From Aureimonas sp. Leaf427 (lineage in GTDB: Bacteria > Pseudomonadota > Alphaproteobacteria > Rhizobiales > Rhizobiaceae), in contig NZ_LMQW01000023.1 in assembly GCF_001425485.1 (NCBI RefSeq), forward strand, positions 124,457-188,456: a stretch of 64,000 nt of DNA, written 5' to 3'. Position numbers and translations under genes: made by a program. Of the stretch, positions 10,168 to 20,762 are shown one piece after another (within the stretch, counting starts at the first letter, position 1; the number at the start of each line of letters is the position of its first letter). Below the pieces are notes generated by a model, which did no database searches, was not told the origin of the DNA, and saw only the letters and a list, made by a program, of their open reading frames with translations.

Positions 10168-11253
10168 ATGACGAAAGATTCGACAGAAGTTAAGGGTGCC
10201 CAACCTCTAGGCGGTTCAGCGTCGGCCGGTGTCGGGGAGCTGCGCCTTTCCGGACTGACGCTGCCCAACCGCGTCTTCCTGGCGCCGCTGTCCGGCATTT
10301 CGGATGTGCCTTTCCGGCGCCTGGCCCGCCGTTTCGGAGCGGGATTGGTCGTGTCGGAAATGGTCGCGAGCGCCGAGTTCGTCGCGGGCGACGCCGAGAG
10401 TGCGCTGCGGGCGATGCGCGACGGATCGGGGCCTCATGTCGTCCAGCTGGCCGGTCGCGATCCCGTCTGGATGAAGGCGGCCGCCGCGAAGCTCGCGGAT
10501 CTTGGAGCGGACCTCATCGACATCAACATGGGCTGCCCCGCCAAGAAGGTCGTCGGCGGCCTGTCGGGCTCGGCGCTGATGCGCGAGCCCGAGCTGGCGC
10601 TCTCCATCGTCGAGGCGACGGTGGCAGGAGCCGGCTCGGTTCCGGTGACGTTGAAGATGCGCCTCGGTTGGGACGAGCGCTCGCTGAACGCGGCCGAGAT
10701 CGCCGTGCGGGCGGAAAGCGCCGGCGTGCGCATGATCACCGTGCACGGGCGCACGCGGTGCCAGTTCTACGAGGGCCGCGCCGACTGGGCGGCCATCGCA
10801 GCGGTGAAGCGGGCGGTCTCCGTTCCGGTCGTCGCGAACGGCGACCTGACCGCGGCCGCGGACCGGCCCGACATGCTTCGGCAAAGCGGGGCGGATGCGG
10901 TGATGATCGGGCGCGGTGCCTGCGGGCGCCCCTGGTTCCCGGGCCGCATCGCGGGCGCGACGGGCGCCGATGGTCTCGACCGCATCGTCTTCGCCGATCT
11001 CGTCTGCGAGCATTACGAGGCGATGCTGGACCATTACGGCGCGCGCACCGGCATTCGCCATGCGCGCAAGCATCTCGGCTGGTATCTCGACACGTTCGAG
11101 GCCGCAGCCGGCACCGTCGCGAAAGCCGACCGCGCTTCCGTCATGACCTCGACGGAGCCGAAGGACGTGCTGGCACGGCTCCGTTCGCTTCTCGGACGGC
11201 TCAGCATCGCCGATATCGACCGTCCAGCACTTGCATTCGGAAAGGCGGCCTGA
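10168..11253 (+). CDS. dusB: tRNA-dihydrouridine synthase (DusB/NifR3)
   Basis: FMN-dependent enzyme that reduces specific tRNA uridines to dihydrouridine. The core begins at [21 protein letters not shown]; the catalytic cysteine lies in [10 protein letters not shown], and the FMN/tRNA motif [12 protein letters not shown] and the [16 protein letters not shown] segment follow. About 25 N-terminal residues precede the conserved core and are probably dispensable; GTG 10165 and ATG 10168 are both possible starts. Classic nifR3 position at the head of the ntrB-ntrC-ntrY-ntrX cluster of rhizobia; its stop lies one base before the ntrB GTG. Confidence 0.93.
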   Translation: MTKDSTEVKGAQPLGGSASAGVGELRLSGLTLPNRVFLAPLSGISDVPFRRLARRFGAGLVVSEMVASAEFVAGDAESALRAMRDGSGPHVVQLAGRDPVWMKAAAAKLADLGADLIDINMGCPAKKVVGGLSGSALMREPELALSIVEATVAGAGSVPVTLKMRLGWDERSLNAAEIAVRAESAGVRMITVHGRTRCQFYEGRADWAAIAAVKRAVSVPVVANGDLTAAADRPDMLRQSGADAVMIGRGACGRPWFPGRIAGATGADGLDRIVFADLVCEHYEAMLDHYGARTGIRHARKHLGWYLDTFEAAAGTVAKADRASVMTSTEPKDVLARLRSLLGRLSIADIDRPALAFGKAA

Positions 11254-11254
11254 C

Positions 11255-12391
11255 GTGAGCCCATCCGACCTCGGCACGCCCGGAACCGGCCTCGAAACGC
11301 GCATCCTGAACGCCTTGCCTCATCCGGTCATCGTGATCGATGCGGAAGGTTTGTTCGTCTTCGCCAATTCCGATGCGGAACAGTTTTTTTCGGCCGGCTT
11401 CTCCTACCTCGCCAAGCGAAAGCTGAACGATTTCATCGCGGCCGACAGCCCGCTCTTCGGCCTGATCGACCAGGTGCGGGCGGAGCGTTCGCGCATCAGC
11501 GAGTACCGGGTCGACGTCTCGTCGCCCCGCCTCGGCTCCGACCGGATGGTGGATCTCTACGTGTCCGGCCTGCCCGATCGCCCCGACCATGTCGTGGTGA
11601 TGATCCAGCTCCGGTCGATCGCCGACAAGATGGATCGGCAGCTGACGCATCGCTCGGCGGCGCGGTCCGTCACCGGCCTCGCCGCGATGCTCGCGCACGA
11701 GATTCGCAATCCGCTGTCCGGCATCAAGGGGGCGGCGCAGCTTCTCGAGACGAATGCGACCGACGACGACCGGGCGCTGACGCGGCTGATCCAGGAGGAG
11801 AGCGACCGGATCGTGAAGCTCGTCGATCGGATGGAGATCTTCTCCGATCAGCGGCCGATCGAGCGCTCCGGCGTCAACATCCACTCGGTGCTGGAGCATG
11901 TGAAGACGTTGGCCCGCAGCGGCTTTGCGCGCGGCGTCAAGTTCAGCGAGATCTACGATCCCTCGCTTCCGCCGGTCTTCGCCAATCGCGACCAGCTCGT
12001 TCAGGTCTTCCTGAACCTCGTGAAGAACGCGAGCGAGGCGATCGCGGGACGCGAGGACGGCGAGATCAAGCTGTCCACCGCCTTCCGCCCCGGCGTCCGC
12101 CTCTCCGTGCCCGGCACGAAGACGCGGATGACGCTGCCGCTGGAGTTCATCGTCGAGGACAACGGTCCGGGCGTGCCGGAGGACATCCGCCAGCACATCT
12201 TCGATCCGTTCGTGACGACCAAGCCGAGCGGATCGGGACTTGGACTCGCGCTCGTCGCCAAGATCATCGGGGATCATGGCGGCGTCATCGAATGCGAATC
12301 GCAGCCGGGCCACACGATCTTCCGCGTGCTGATGCCCGCCTGGCGCGAGGGGATGGACCAGCGTCCAGGCTTCCTCTCGCGCGACCTGTAA
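11255..12391 (+). CDS. ntrB: Nitrogen regulation sensor histidine kinase NtrB
   Basis: Soluble kinase/phosphatase that controls NtrC according to nitrogen (PII) status. An N-terminal PAS domain ([21 protein letters not shown]) precedes the H-box [18 protein letters not shown] with the phospho-accepting His, then the N-box [13 protein letters not shown]1 [11 protein letters not shown]-box DPFVTTK and G2 [11 protein letters not shown]. Length 378 aa fits the family. The GTG at 11255 follows the dusB stop by one base and has AAAGGCGG in front; a TTG at 11231 inside dusB is a weaker alternative. No membrane segments. Confidence 0.94.
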   Translation: MSPSDLGTPGTGLETRILNALPHPVIVIDAEGLFVFANSDAEQFFSAGFSYLAKRKLNDFIAADSPLFGLIDQVRAERSRISEYRVDVSSPRLGSDRMVDLYVSGLPDRPDHVVVMIQLRSIADKMDRQLTHRSAARSVTGLAAMLAHEIRNPLSGIKGAAQLLETNATDDDRALTRLIQEESDRIVKLVDRMEIFSDQRPIERSGVNIHSVLEHVKTLARSGFARGVKFSEIYDPSLPPVFANRDQLVQVFLNLVKNASEAIAGREDGEIKLSTAFRPGVRLSVPGTKTRMTLPLEFIVEDNGPGVPEDIRQHIFDPFVTTKPSGSGLGLALVAKIIGDHGGVIECESQPGHTIFRVLMPAWREGMDQRPGFLSRDL

Positions 12392-12403
12392 AGGACAGAA
12401 CCG

Positions 12404-13849
12404 ATGGCTGCCGCTCAAATCCTGGTCGCCGACGACGACGCCGCGATCAGGACCGTCATCTCCCAGGCCCTGATGCGGGCCGGATACGAGGTGCGCGTGA
12501 CCTCGAACATCGCGACGCTGTGGCGCTGGATCTCGGCCGGCGAGGGCGACCTCGTCATCACCGACGTCCTCATGCCCGACGGCAACGCCTTCGACGTCCT
12601 GCCGAAGATCAAGAACAGCCGGCCCGACCTTCCGGTCGTGGTCATGAGCGCGCAGAACACGTTCATGACCGCGATCAAGGCGTCGGAGAAGGGCGCCTAC
12701 GACTATATCCCGAAGCCCTTCGACCTGACCGAACTCGTCTCGATCGTGCGCCGCGCGCTCGCCGAGCCGAAGGCCGCCGCCAAGAACGAGGCCGACGACG
12801 GGCAGGACAACATGCCCCTCGTCGGGCGCTCGCCCGCCATGCAGGACATCTACCGCGCGCTCGCCCGGATGATGCAGACGGACCTGACCGTGACGATCAC
12901 CGGCGAATCCGGAACGGGCAAGGAACTCGTCGCGCGCGCGCTGCACGATTACGGCCGCAGGCGGAAGGGGCCCTTCGTCGCCATCAACATGGCCGCCATC
13001 CCGCGCGATCTGATCGAATCGGAACTGTTCGGCCACGAGAAGGGCGCCTTCACGGGCGCGCAGAGCCGCTCCAGCGGGCGCTTCGAGCAGGCCGAGGGCG
13101 GGACGCTCTTTCTCGACGAGATCGGCGACATGCCGATGGAGGCCCAGACGCGACTTCTGCGCGTGCTCCAGCAGGGAGAGTACACCGTCGTCGGCGGACG
13201 CACGCCGATCGCGACGGATGTGCGGATCGTCTCGGCGACCAACAAGGATCTGCGCCAGCTGATCGGGCGAGGGCTCTTCCGCGAGGATCTTTTCTATCGC
13301 CTGAACGTCGTGCCGCTGCGCCTTCCCCCGCTTCGCGAACGCATCGAGGATCTGCCCGATCTCGCGCGTCACTTCTTCGCCGAGGTCATGAAGGAGGGGC
13401 TGCCCCGCAAGACGCTGAGCCAGGGGGCGCTCGACGTCATGCGGCGCTACTCCTGGCCGGGGAATGTCCGCGAGCTCGAGAACCTCGTCCGCCGGCTGTC
13501 GGCGCTCTATCCGCAGGACGAGATTTCGGCGGAACTAGTGGAGCACGAACTCTCCAACGAGTATTCGCGCACCCTCGACGGCGAGCCGGATCACAGCCGC
13601 CCGATCGATCTCAGTGCGGCGGTCGAGCGCTATCTTTCGGAGTATTTCGCGTCCTTCTCCGACGACCTGCCGCCGCCCGGTCTCCATGGCCGCATCCTGC
13701 GGGAGGTCGAGTATCCGCTGATCGCCGCGGCCCTCGCCGCCACACGCGGAAACCAGGTGAAGGCAGCCGATCTTCTCGGCGTGAACCGCAACACGCTGCG
13801 CAAGAAGATCCGGGATCTCGATATTTCCGTGGTGCGCTCCATCAGGTAG
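12404..13849 (+). CDS. ntrC: Nitrogen regulation response regulator NtrC
   Basis: Sigma54-dependent activator of nitrogen-scavenging genes, phosphorylated by NtrB. An N-terminal receiver (acidic DDDAAIR, phospho-acceptor Asp in [13 protein letters not shown]) is followed by an AAA+ domain with Walker A GESGTGKE, the sigma54-contacting GAFTGA loop, Walker [12 protein letters not shown], and a C-terminal Fis-type helix-turn-helix ([21 protein letters not shown]). Length 481 aa is standard. It lies 12 bases after ntrB with GGACAG upstream. All canonical residues are intact. Confidence 0.95.
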   Translation: MAAAQILVADDDAAIRTVISQALMRAGYEVRVTSNIATLWRWISAGEGDLVITDVLMPDGNAFDVLPKIKNSRPDLPVVVMSAQNTFMTAIKASEKGAYDYIPKPFDLTELVSIVRRALAEPKAAAKNEADDGQDNMPLVGRSPAMQDIYRALARMMQTDLTVTITGESGTGKELVARALHDYGRRRKGPFVAINMAAIPRDLIESELFGHEKGAFTGAQSRSSGRFEQAEGGTLFLDEIGDMPMEAQTRLLRVLQQGEYTVVGGRTPIATDVRIVSATNKDLRQLIGRGLFREDLFYRLNVVPLRLPPLRERIEDLPDLARHFFAEVMKEGLPRKTLSQGALDVMRRYSWPGNVRELENLVRRLSALYPQDEISAELVEHELSNEYSRTLDGEPDHSRPIDLSAAVERYLSEYFASFSDDLPPPGLHGRILREVEYPLIAAALAATRGNQVKAADLLGVNRNTLRKKIRDLDISVVRSIR

Positions 13850-13871
13850 GCGTCGTTTTTTCTCCGCGGCT

Positions 13872-13910
13872 CGTTGCATTTTGAACACATTGCGTTGCAA
13901 TCTCGCAACG
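13872..13910 (+). promoter_or_regulatory. CGTTGC repeats in the ntrC-ntrY intergenic region
   Basis: CGTTGC occurs at 13872 and 13893 as a direct repeat, and the second copy forms an inverted repeat with GCAACG at 13905-13910 (6-base arms, 6-base loop). This lies 26 bases before the ntrY start in an 86-base gap and could be an operator for an ntrYX promoter. No terminator T-tract follows it. Confidence 0.35.
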
Positions 13911-13935
13911 ACAAGCAGCTGTTCGAAGTGACTCG

Positions 13936-16158
13936 ATGAGCCTGAATATGATCTCCTCGGAGGCGATGCCCGAGCGCGTGATCCGCCCGGATCGCCGGCG
14001 CTTCATGCTGGTGCCCGGCCTGATCGGCGTCGCAGGCGCGCTCGTCACGGGCGCGGTGTCCTTCGTCGTCCTGATGGGCCTGACGCCCATCAATCCGACC
14101 GAGACGGTCGTGACCGTCGCGTCGATCGTCAACGGCGCCTTCGTCCTTCTTCTCTGCGGGCTGATCTTCCTCGAAGTCCTGCGCATGGCGCGGGCGCGCC
14201 GACAGGGCAAGGCGGCGTCGCGGCTGCACGTTCGGATCGTCGTCCTCTTCGCGATCGTCGCAGCGCTTCCGGCTCTCTTGGTGGCTGTCGTCGCGGGCAT
14301 CACGCTCGACCTCGGCCTCGACCGCTGGTTCGAGATCCGAACCCGCGCCATCGTCGATTCCTCCGTCAGCGTCGCGCGAGCCTATGTGAACGAGAACGCC
14401 CGCAACCTGCAGGGCTCGACCTCCTCCATGGCCTACGATCTCGATTCGCAGCGCCGGCTCTACGATCTCGACCGGACCGGTTTCGAACAGCTCGTGACGG
14501 AACAGGCGAGGGGACGCTCGCTTCTGGGAGCACAGCTCCTGCGGATGGACGGCTCGCCGATCATGCGGGCCGATATCTCGACCGACAAGCCGCTTCCCGC
14601 TCCGCCGCAGGATGCGCTGGATCAGGCGAAGGCGGGCAATCTCGTCTTCATTCCGCCGGGCATCACCAATCTCGTCGGCGCGATCGTGAAGTTGCGCACG
14701 CTCGGCGACATCTATCTCTACACCGTCCGCGTGGTGGACCCGGAGGTCATCTCGGCCCTCAGGCTGATGGAAGAGCGCACCGCCGAATATCGCAGCCTCC
14801 AGAACAACCGCATCGGCACGCAGATCGCGTTCGCGCTCCTCTATCTCGGCATCACGCTGATCGTGCTTCTCTCGGCCATCTGGACCGGCATCGGCGTCGC
14901 AGATCGACTCGTTCGGCCGATCCGTCTCCTGATTTCAGCGGCCGACGAGGTCAGCGAGGGAAATCTTGCCGTCTCCGTTCCCGTGCGCGCTTCGGACGGC
15001 GATGTCGGCTCGCTTTCCAACACGTTCAACAACATGATCCGCCAGCTCGGGTCGCAGCGGGCCGAACTGGTCCACGCCAAGGACGTGATCGACGAACGGA
15101 GGCGCTTCACCGAGGCGGTTCTGTCCGGCGTCACGGTCGGCGTGATGGGCATCGAGGGCGACGGCACGATCTCGATGCTGAACCCGTCGGCCGAGCGCAT
15201 CCTCGCCATCCCGGCGGAGCAGGCGGTCGGGCAGACGCTCGTCGATCTCTTCCCCATGATCGCGGCGATCCATCGCGCGGCCGGCCAGTCGCGCCGCGCC
15301 GAGTTCCAGGAAGAGATCAAGCTGAAGACGCGCGACCGCGACCGCGTGCTGGCCGTCCGCGTCACGTCGTCGGAAGAGGCGACCGACGGCGGCCATGCGA
15401 GCGTCGTCACGATCGACGACATCACCGATCTCGTCGACGCGCAGCGCTCCTCGGCCTGGGCCGACGTCGCGCGGCGCATCGCTCACGAGATCAAGAACCC
15501 GCTGACCCCGATCCAGCTCTCGGCCGAGCGCATCCGCCGGCGCTACGGGAAGCTCATCGAAGGCGACCGTGAGGTCTTCGACCGCTGCATCGACACGATC
15601 ATCCGTCAGGTCTCCGACATCGGCCGCATGGTCGACGAGTTCTCGACCTTCGCGCGCATGCCGAAGCCGAAGATGGAAGTGCGCGACCTGCGCGAGGCGC
15701 TGAAGGAAGCGGTCTTCATGCGCGAGATGGGCGATCACGGCATCGCCTTCACCGCCGATTTCGGCGACGTACCGCTGGCGGGCGACTTCGACATCCGGCT
15801 CCTCAGCCAGGCCTTCGGCAATCTGGTGAAGAACGCCGTGGAGTCCCTCGAGACCTCCGAGGTGGAAGCTCCCCGCATCGCGCTCACCGCGCGGCGCGAC
15901 GGGACCGACCATCTCGTCGAAATCACCGACAACGGCCGCGGTTTTCCCAAGGAAGATCGAGATCGGCTGCTGGAGCCCTACATGACGACGCGAGAGAAAG
16001 GCACGGGCCTCGGCCTCGCGATCGTCCGCAAGATCATCGAGGAGCATGGCGGCTCGATCGAGCTCGACGATGCGCCGGGAGAGACCTCCGGTGCGCTCGT
16101 GCGAGTCAGGCTGCCCGCCTCCCTCGAAGGCCAGACCCAAGAAAGGACTGATGACTGA
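13936..16158 (+). CDS. ntrY: Membrane sensor histidine kinase NtrY
   Basis: Transmembrane kinase of the NtrYX system, linked in alphaproteobacteria to nitrogen, redox and envelope responses. The N-terminus has two long hydrophobic segments before residue 85, a third near 95-120, an extracytoplasmic region, and a further segment around residue 295 (IAFALLYLGITLIVLLSAIW), followed by HAMP, PAS (FTEAVLSGVTVGVMGIEG) and the kinase core: H-box RIAHEIKNPLTPIQL, N-box NLVKNAVESLE, G1 TDNGRGFP, G2 GTGLGLAIVRK. Length 740 aa is normal. Its stop overlaps the ntrX ATG by one base (TGATG). Confidence 0.94.
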   Translation: MSLNMISSEAMPERVIRPDRRRFMLVPGLIGVAGALVTGAVSFVVLMGLTPINPTETVVTVASIVNGAFVLLLCGLIFLEVLRMARARRQGKAASRLHVRIVVLFAIVAALPALLVAVVAGITLDLGLDRWFEIRTRAIVDSSVSVARAYVNENARNLQGSTSSMAYDLDSQRRLYDLDRTGFEQLVTEQARGRSLLGAQLLRMDGSPIMRADISTDKPLPAPPQDALDQAKAGNLVFIPPGITNLVGAIVKLRTLGDIYLYTVRVVDPEVISALRLMEERTAEYRSLQNNRIGTQIAFALLYLGITLIVLLSAIWTGIGVADRLVRPIRLLISAADEVSEGNLAVSVPVRASDGDVGSLSNTFNNMIRQLGSQRAELVHAKDVIDERRRFTEAVLSGVTVGVMGIEGDGTISMLNPSAERILAIPAEQAVGQTLVDLFPMIAAIHRAAGQSRRAEFQEEIKLKTRDRDRVLAVRVTSSEEATDGGHASVVTIDDITDLVDAQRSSAWADVARRIAHEIKNPLTPIQLSAERIRRRYGKLIEGDREVFDRCIDTIIRQVSDIGRMVDEFSTFARMPKPKMEVRDLREALKEAVFMREMGDHGIAFTADFGDVPLAGDFDIRLLSQAFGNLVKNAVESLETSEVEAPRIALTARRDGTDHLVEITDNGRGFPKEDRDRLLEPYMTTREKGTGLGLAIVRKIIEEHGGSIELDDAPGETSGALVRVRLPASLEGQTQERTDD

Positions 16159-17522
16159 TGGCGTCCGATATCCTGATCGTCGATGACGAAGCCGATATTC
16201 GCGAACTCGTCGCCGGAATCCTGGAGGACGAGGGACACGAGACGCGCATCGCCGCGAACTCCGACGCCGCGCTCCAGTCGATCGCCGATCGCGTTCCCCG
16301 GCTCGTCTTCCTCGACATCTGGCTGCAGGGGAGCCGGCTCGACGGGCTGGATCTTCTGGAGGCGATCAAGACGCAGCACCCGGAAGTGCCGGTCGTCATG
16401 ATCTCGGGCCACGGCAATATCGAGACCGCCGTCTCCGCCATCCGTCGTGGGGCCTACGACTATATCGAGAAGCCATTCAAGGCCGATCGCCTGATCCTTG
16501 TGGCGGAGCGGGCGCTGGAGACGTCCAAGCTGAAGCGCGAGGTCTCCGATCTGCGTCGCCGTTCGGCCGACTTTTCCGAACTCATCGGCCGCTCGCACCC
16601 GATGAACCAGCTGCGGACCACGATCGAGCGGGTCGCGCCGACGAACAGCCGCGTCATGATTCTCGGCCCGTCCGGCTCGGGCAAGGAAATGGTGGCGCGT
16701 GCGATCCATGCGGGATCGACGCGGGCGCAGGGGCCCTTCGTGGCGCTGAACGCGGCCGCGATCACGCCCGAGCGCATGGAGGTCGAACTCTTCGGCACGG
16801 AGACGCCGCCCGGCGTCGAGCGCAAGGTCGGTGCCTTCGAGGAGGCGCATGGCGGCGTGCTCTTCCTCGACGAGGTCGGCGACATGCCGCGCGAGACACA
16901 GAACAAGATCCTGCGCGTCCTCACCGAACAGACCTTCGAGCGCGTCGGCGGCACCAAGCGAGTGAAAGTGGATGTGCGCATCCTCTCCTCGACGGCGCAG
17001 AACCTGGAATCGATGATCGTCGACGGGCTCTTCCGCGAGGATCTCTACCACCGGCTCTCCGTCGTCCCGATCTCGGTGCCGCCGCTGTCGGACCGGCGCA
17101 GCGACATTCCGCTGCTGATCGAGGCCTTCATGAACCAGATCGGCGAGCAGACCGGCATCAAGCCCCGCGAGATCAGCCCGGAGGCGATGGCCGTTCTTCA
17201 GTCGAGCGACTGGCCCGGCAATATCCGCCAGCTCCGCAACAACGTGGAGCGGTTGATGATCCTGGCGCGCGAGGGCGATGCGGGGGAGCCGATCTCCGCC
17301 GACATGCTGCCGCACGAGGTCGGCGACATGCTGCCGAGAACGCCCAGCCAGTCAGACGGGCGCATCCTCGCTCTGCCGCTGCGCGACGCGCGCGAGGTGT
17401 TCGAGAAAGAGTATCTGATGGCGCAGATCAACCGTTTCGGCGGCAATATCTCGCGCACGGCGGAGTTCGTCGGCATGGAGCGCTCGGCTCTGCATCGCAA
17501 GCTGAAGTCGCTCGGAATCTGA
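16158..17522 (+). CDS. ntrX: Response regulator NtrX
   Basis: Partner of NtrY. Receiver (LIVDDEADIRE, phospho-acceptor Asp in LVFLDIWLQG), AAA+ domain (Walker A GPSGSGKE, Walker B GVLFLDEVGDM) and a C-terminal Fis-type HTH (GNISRTAEFVGMERSALHRKL). Unlike NtrC, it has no GAFTGA; the position is occupied by KVGAFEEAHGG, so sigma54 contact is not expected. This loss is known for alphaproteobacterial NtrX and is not a lesion. Length 454 aa is typical. Last gene of the dusB-ntrBCYX cluster. Confidence 0.94.
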   Translation: MASDILIVDDEADIRELVAGILEDEGHETRIAANSDAALQSIADRVPRLVFLDIWLQGSRLDGLDLLEAIKTQHPEVPVVMISGHGNIETAVSAIRRGAYDYIEKPFKADRLILVAERALETSKLKREVSDLRRRSADFSELIGRSHPMNQLRTTIERVAPTNSRVMILGPSGSGKEMVARAIHAGSTRAQGPFVALNAAAITPERMEVELFGTETPPGVERKVGAFEEAHGGVLFLDEVGDMPRETQNKILRVLTEQTFERVGGTKRVKVDVRILSSTAQNLESMIVDGLFREDLYHRLSVVPISVPPLSDRRSDIPLLIEAFMNQIGEQTGIKPREISPEAMAVLQSSDWPGNIRQLRNNVERLMILAREGDAGEPISADMLPHEVGDMLPRTPSQSDGRILALPLRDAREVFEKEYLMAQINRFGGNISRTAEFVGMERSALHRKLKSLGI

Positions 17523-17631
17523 ACCCTTTCGCTCCTTTCCGCGGTGGGCTCAGAGAATAGTTCGCAAGCGGGATCGATTTGGCGCGAGCCGGCTCTAGGA
17601 TGAAGCTCGGGCCGCATTTCGGCGCCGGGAT

Positions 17632-18906
17632 ATGTCGTTCATGATCGGGTCGAGTGCCTCTCTCTTCGTCTGGGTGATCTCCGCCCTGGCGGTTGCCGGC
17701 GTCATCACGCGGCCGTTCGGCCTGCCGGAATGGATCTTCGCCGTCGTCGGCGCAGCGGCTCTCGCCGCGCTCGGCCTCCTGCCGCTGGCGGAGGTCTGGC
17801 GTGGCATCGCGTCCGGCACGGATGTCTACCTCTTCCTCGCCGGCATGATGCTCCTGGCCGAGATCGCCCGGCGCGAGGGTCTCTTCGACTATCTCGCCGC
17901 CTTCGCCGCGAGGTCCGCCAGGGGCTCGCCGCGGCGGCTCTTCGGCCTCGTCTACCTCATCGGAACGCTCGTCACCGTCTTCCTATCCAACGACGCGACG
18001 GCGGTCGTCCTGACGCCAGCGGTCGCCGCCGTGGCACGGGCGGCGGAGGCGAAGAGCCCGATGCCCTATCTCCTCGTCTGCGCCTTCGTGGCGAACGCCG
18101 CCTCCTTTGTCCTCCCGATCTCGAACCCGGCCAATCTCGTCGTCTTCGGCTCGGACATGCCGCCGCTCGGCGACTGGCTCGCCCGCTTCTCGCTGGCCTC
18201 CATCCTGTCGATCGGGGCGACGTTCCTCATCCTGCGATGGACGCAGAGGCACGATCTCGTCGGCACGACCCGCACCGACATCGCCATTCCGGCACTCTCT
18301 CGGGGCGGACGCATCGCGGCGGCCGGCATCGCGATCGCCGCCCTCGTTCTTCTCGGCGCCTCGGCCATCGGGGCAGAACTCGGCTGGCCGACGGCGCTGG
18401 CCGGCACGGCGACGCTTCTCGCCGTCATGCTGGCCGAACGGTCGAGCCCCATCGCCGTCGTCCGCGAGGTTTCCTGGGACACGCTGCTTCTCGTCGCCGG
18501 CCTCTTCGTCATCGTCCGGGCGCTCGAGTTGAGCGGGCTGGAGCGACTCCTCGTCGGCGAGCTGGAGGCCTTCGTCGCGAGCGCCCCGTCGCTGGCCGCT
18601 GCTGCCACGGGCGCGCTGGTGGCCTTTGGAACCAACGTCACGAACAACCTGCCGCTCGGCCTCATCTCCGGCGCGGTCGTCGGCGGCGCCGAGGTGCCGT
18701 CCAAGGTGGTCGATGCCATCCTCGTCGGCATCGACATCGGCCCCAATCTCTCCGTCACGGGGTCTCTGGCGACCATTCTCTGGCTGACGGCACTTCGGCG
18801 GGAGGGGCTTTCCTTCGGCGCGATCCGGTTTCTGAAGCTCGGTCTTCTCGTCATGCCGCCGGCGCTGATCCTCGCCCTCGCGGCGGTGATCTTCCAGCCG
18901 TGGTGA
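17632..18906 (+). CDS. ArsB/NhaD-superfamily anion permease, arsenite-efflux-like
   Basis: A 424-residue polytopic inner-membrane transporter with about eleven hydrophobic segments. The internally repeated family signature is clear: [15 protein letters not shown] with [23 protein letters not shown] in the first half, and [21 protein letters not shown] with [19 protein letters not shown] in the second. This places it in the ArsB branch of the ion-transporter superfamily. No arsR, arsC or arsA is nearby, so arsenite as substrate is inference; another oxyanion or organic anion is possible. It stands alone between ntrX and hfq. Confidence 0.8.
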   Translation: MSFMIGSSASLFVWVISALAVAGVITRPFGLPEWIFAVVGAAALAALGLLPLAEVWRGIASGTDVYLFLAGMMLLAEIARREGLFDYLAAFAARSARGSPRRLFGLVYLIGTLVTVFLSNDATAVVLTPAVAAVARAAEAKSPMPYLLVCAFVANAASFVLPISNPANLVVFGSDMPPLGDWLARFSLASILSIGATFLILRWTQRHDLVGTTRTDIAIPALSRGGRIAAAGIAIAALVLLGASAIGAELGWPTALAGTATLLAVMLAERSSPIAVVREVSWDTLLLVAGLFVIVRALELSGLERLLVGELEAFVASAPSLAAAATGALVAFGTNVTNNLPLGLISGAVVGGAEVPSKVVDAILVGIDIGPNLSVTGSLATILWLTALRREGLSFGAIRFLKLGLLVMPPALILALAAVIFQPW

Positions 18907-19130
18907 GACGTCTTCGACGCCGAGCGGCGGCACGGCGATGTTGCCGCCGGCGGGGAGAAAATGGTATCCGAAAGGATCGGCTCGGGACCGCGAGGGCGCA
19001 ACGCCTCGAAGGACCCGGACGGCACCTTTCCGGCGCTCGATCTTGAAGCACCGGACCACCGCGCATGCGGGATGACCCTGTTCGCGCAAGGTCGATTCCG
19101 CCAAAAACGAGAAAAGTCTAAGGAACCGAC

Positions 19131-19379
19131 ATGGCCGAACGCGCGCAGAATCTGCAGGACCTCTTTCTCAATACGGTCCGCAAGCAAAAGATATCCCTCA
19201 CCATCTTTCTCGTGAACGGCGTGAAGCTGACGGGCGTCGTGACGTCCTTCGACAATTTCTGCGTTCTCCTGCGCCGCGATGGCCACTCGCAACTTGTCTA
19301 CAAGCACGCCATATCCACGATCATGCCCTCGCAGCCCGTGCACATGTACGAAGGCGCCGACGAGGATGGGGCCAGCTGA
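19131..19379 (+). CDS. hfq: RNA chaperone Hfq
   Basis: Sm-like hexameric RNA chaperone that pairs small RNAs with mRNAs. All 82 residues match the alphaproteobacterial form: [13 protein letters not shown] at the N-terminus (proximal-face Gln), Sm1 [20 protein letters not shown], and Sm2 [17 protein letters not shown]. The short acidic C-terminus ([10 protein letters not shown]) is typical. It abuts hflX directly, the usual hfq-hflX arrangement. The 224-base region upstream probably holds the promoter; no terminator is visible there. Confidence 0.97.
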   Translation: MAERAQNLQDLFLNTVRKQKISLTIFLVNGVKLTGVVTSFDNFCVLLRRDGHSQLVYKHAISTIMPSQPVHMYEGADEDGAS

Positions 19380-20762
19380 TTGACTGAATTCGACGAGACG
19401 AAACCGCGCGGGCCGATCGAGCACAAGCCGGTTGCCACGCGGGCAGGGGTGTTCGTACCGGTGCTTCGAGAGTTCGAAGGACGCGGCGAGGACCCTGCGA
19501 CGGCGGTCGTGCGCCGCGGCGATGAACAGCGGCTGGCGGAGGCCGTCGGCCTTGCCGCCGCCATCGACCTCGAGATCGCCGCCACCGGCATCATCCAGGT
19601 CTCCAAGGCCCGCCCTGCGACCCTCATCGGGTCCGGCAAGGTCGAGGAGATGAAGGCGATCGTGGAGGCCGAGGAGATCGGGCTCGTGATCTTCGACCAT
19701 CCGCTGACGCCCGTGCAGCAGCGCAATCTGGAAAAGGAACTCGGCGCCAAGGTGCTGGACCGGACCGGCCTGATCCTCGAGATCTTCGGCCGGCGCGCCC
19801 GCACCAAGGAAGGCCGCCTCCAGGTCGAGCTTGCGCATCTGAACTATCAGAAGGGCCGGCTGGTCCGTTCCTGGACCCACCTCGAACGGCAGCGCGGCGG
19901 CGCGGGCTTCCTCGGCGGTCCCGGCGAAACGCAGATCGAATCCGATCGCCGTCAGCTTCAGGAGAAGATCAAGCGCCTGGAGAAGGAGCTGGAGGCCGTG
20001 CGCCGCACGCGCACGCTCCATCGCGCCAAGCGCAAGAAGGCGCCCCATCCCATCATCGCGCTTGTCGGCTATACCAATGCCGGCAAGTCCACCCTGTTCA
20101 ACACGATCACGGGCGCCGGCGTGCTCGCGCAGGACCTGCTCTTCGCCACGCTCGATCCGACCCTTCGCCGCATTTCGCTGCCGCACGGCACGGACGTGAT
20201 CATGTCGGATACGGTCGGTTTCATCTCGGACCTGCCGACGCATCTCGTCGCGTCCTTCCGCGCGACGCTTGAAGAGGTCATCGAGGCCGAGATCATCCTG
20301 CACATCCGCGACATGTCCGATCCCGACGCTTCGGCGCAGGCGGCCGACGTGAACAAGATCCTGCGCGATCTCGACATCGACACGGGCGACGCGGACCATG
20401 TGATCGAGGTCTGGAACAAGGTCGACAAGCTGGACGAAGCGGGCCGCGAGGTGCTGCGCACGGCGGCCGAGACGCACACCGGCGGGCAGGGCGTCTTCCT
20501 GGTCTCGGCGCTGACGGGCGAAGGCATCCCGGCCCTTCTGACGGATATCGAGAAGCGGATCGCGGGCCAGCTCGGCGGCGTCACGCTGCTCGTGCCGCCG
20601 GAGGATCTCAGCCTCCTGTCGTGGCTCTACGAGAACGCCAATGTGCGCTCGCGCGTCGATCAGGACGACGGCGCGGTCGAACTCGTCGCGGACATGACGG
20701 TGCAGGCCAAGGACGAGCTACGCCGCCTCGTCGAGCGCCATCCCGGCCTGACGCTCAGCTGA
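19380..20762 (+). CDS. hflX: Ribosome-associated GTPase HflX
   Basis: GTPase that binds the 50S subunit and can split stalled or stress-inactivated ribosomes. The N-terminal HflX domain ([19 protein letters not shown]) is followed by a basic coiled-coil around residues 180-215 and the G domain: G1 [12 protein letters not shown] (about residue 230), G3 [11 protein letters not shown]4 NKVD. Length 460 aa fits. It starts with TTG at 19380 immediately after the hfq stop, implying coupled translation. The 3' end overlaps convergent mazG by 8 bases. Confidence 0.95.
   Translation: MTEFDETKPRGPIEHKPVATRAGVFVPVLREFEGRGEDPATAVVRRGDEQRLAEAVGLAAAIDLEIAATGIIQVSKARPATLIGSGKVEEMKAIVEAEEIGLVIFDHPLTPVQQRNLEKELGAKVLDRTGLILEIFGRRARTKEGRLQVELAHLNYQKGRLVRSWTHLERQRGGAGFLGGPGETQIESDRRQLQEKIKRLEKELEAVRRTRTLHRAKRKKAPHPIIALVGYTNAGKSTLFNTITGAGVLAQDLLFATLDPTLRRISLPHGTDVIMSDTVGFISDLPTHLVASFRATLEEVIEAEIILHIRDMSDPDASAQAADVNKILRDLDIDTGDADHVIEVWNKVDKLDEAGREVLRTAAETHTGGQGVFLVSALTGEGIPALLTDIEKRIAGQLGGVTLLVPPEDLSLLSWLYENANVRSRVDQDDGAVELVADMTVQAKDELRRLVERHPGLTLS

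Noticed and set aside
16790-16870. NtrX without a GAFTGA motif as a possible lesion
   Set aside because: Loss of GAFTGA is a known property of alphaproteobacterial NtrX, and the rest of the AAA+ domain and HTH is intact.
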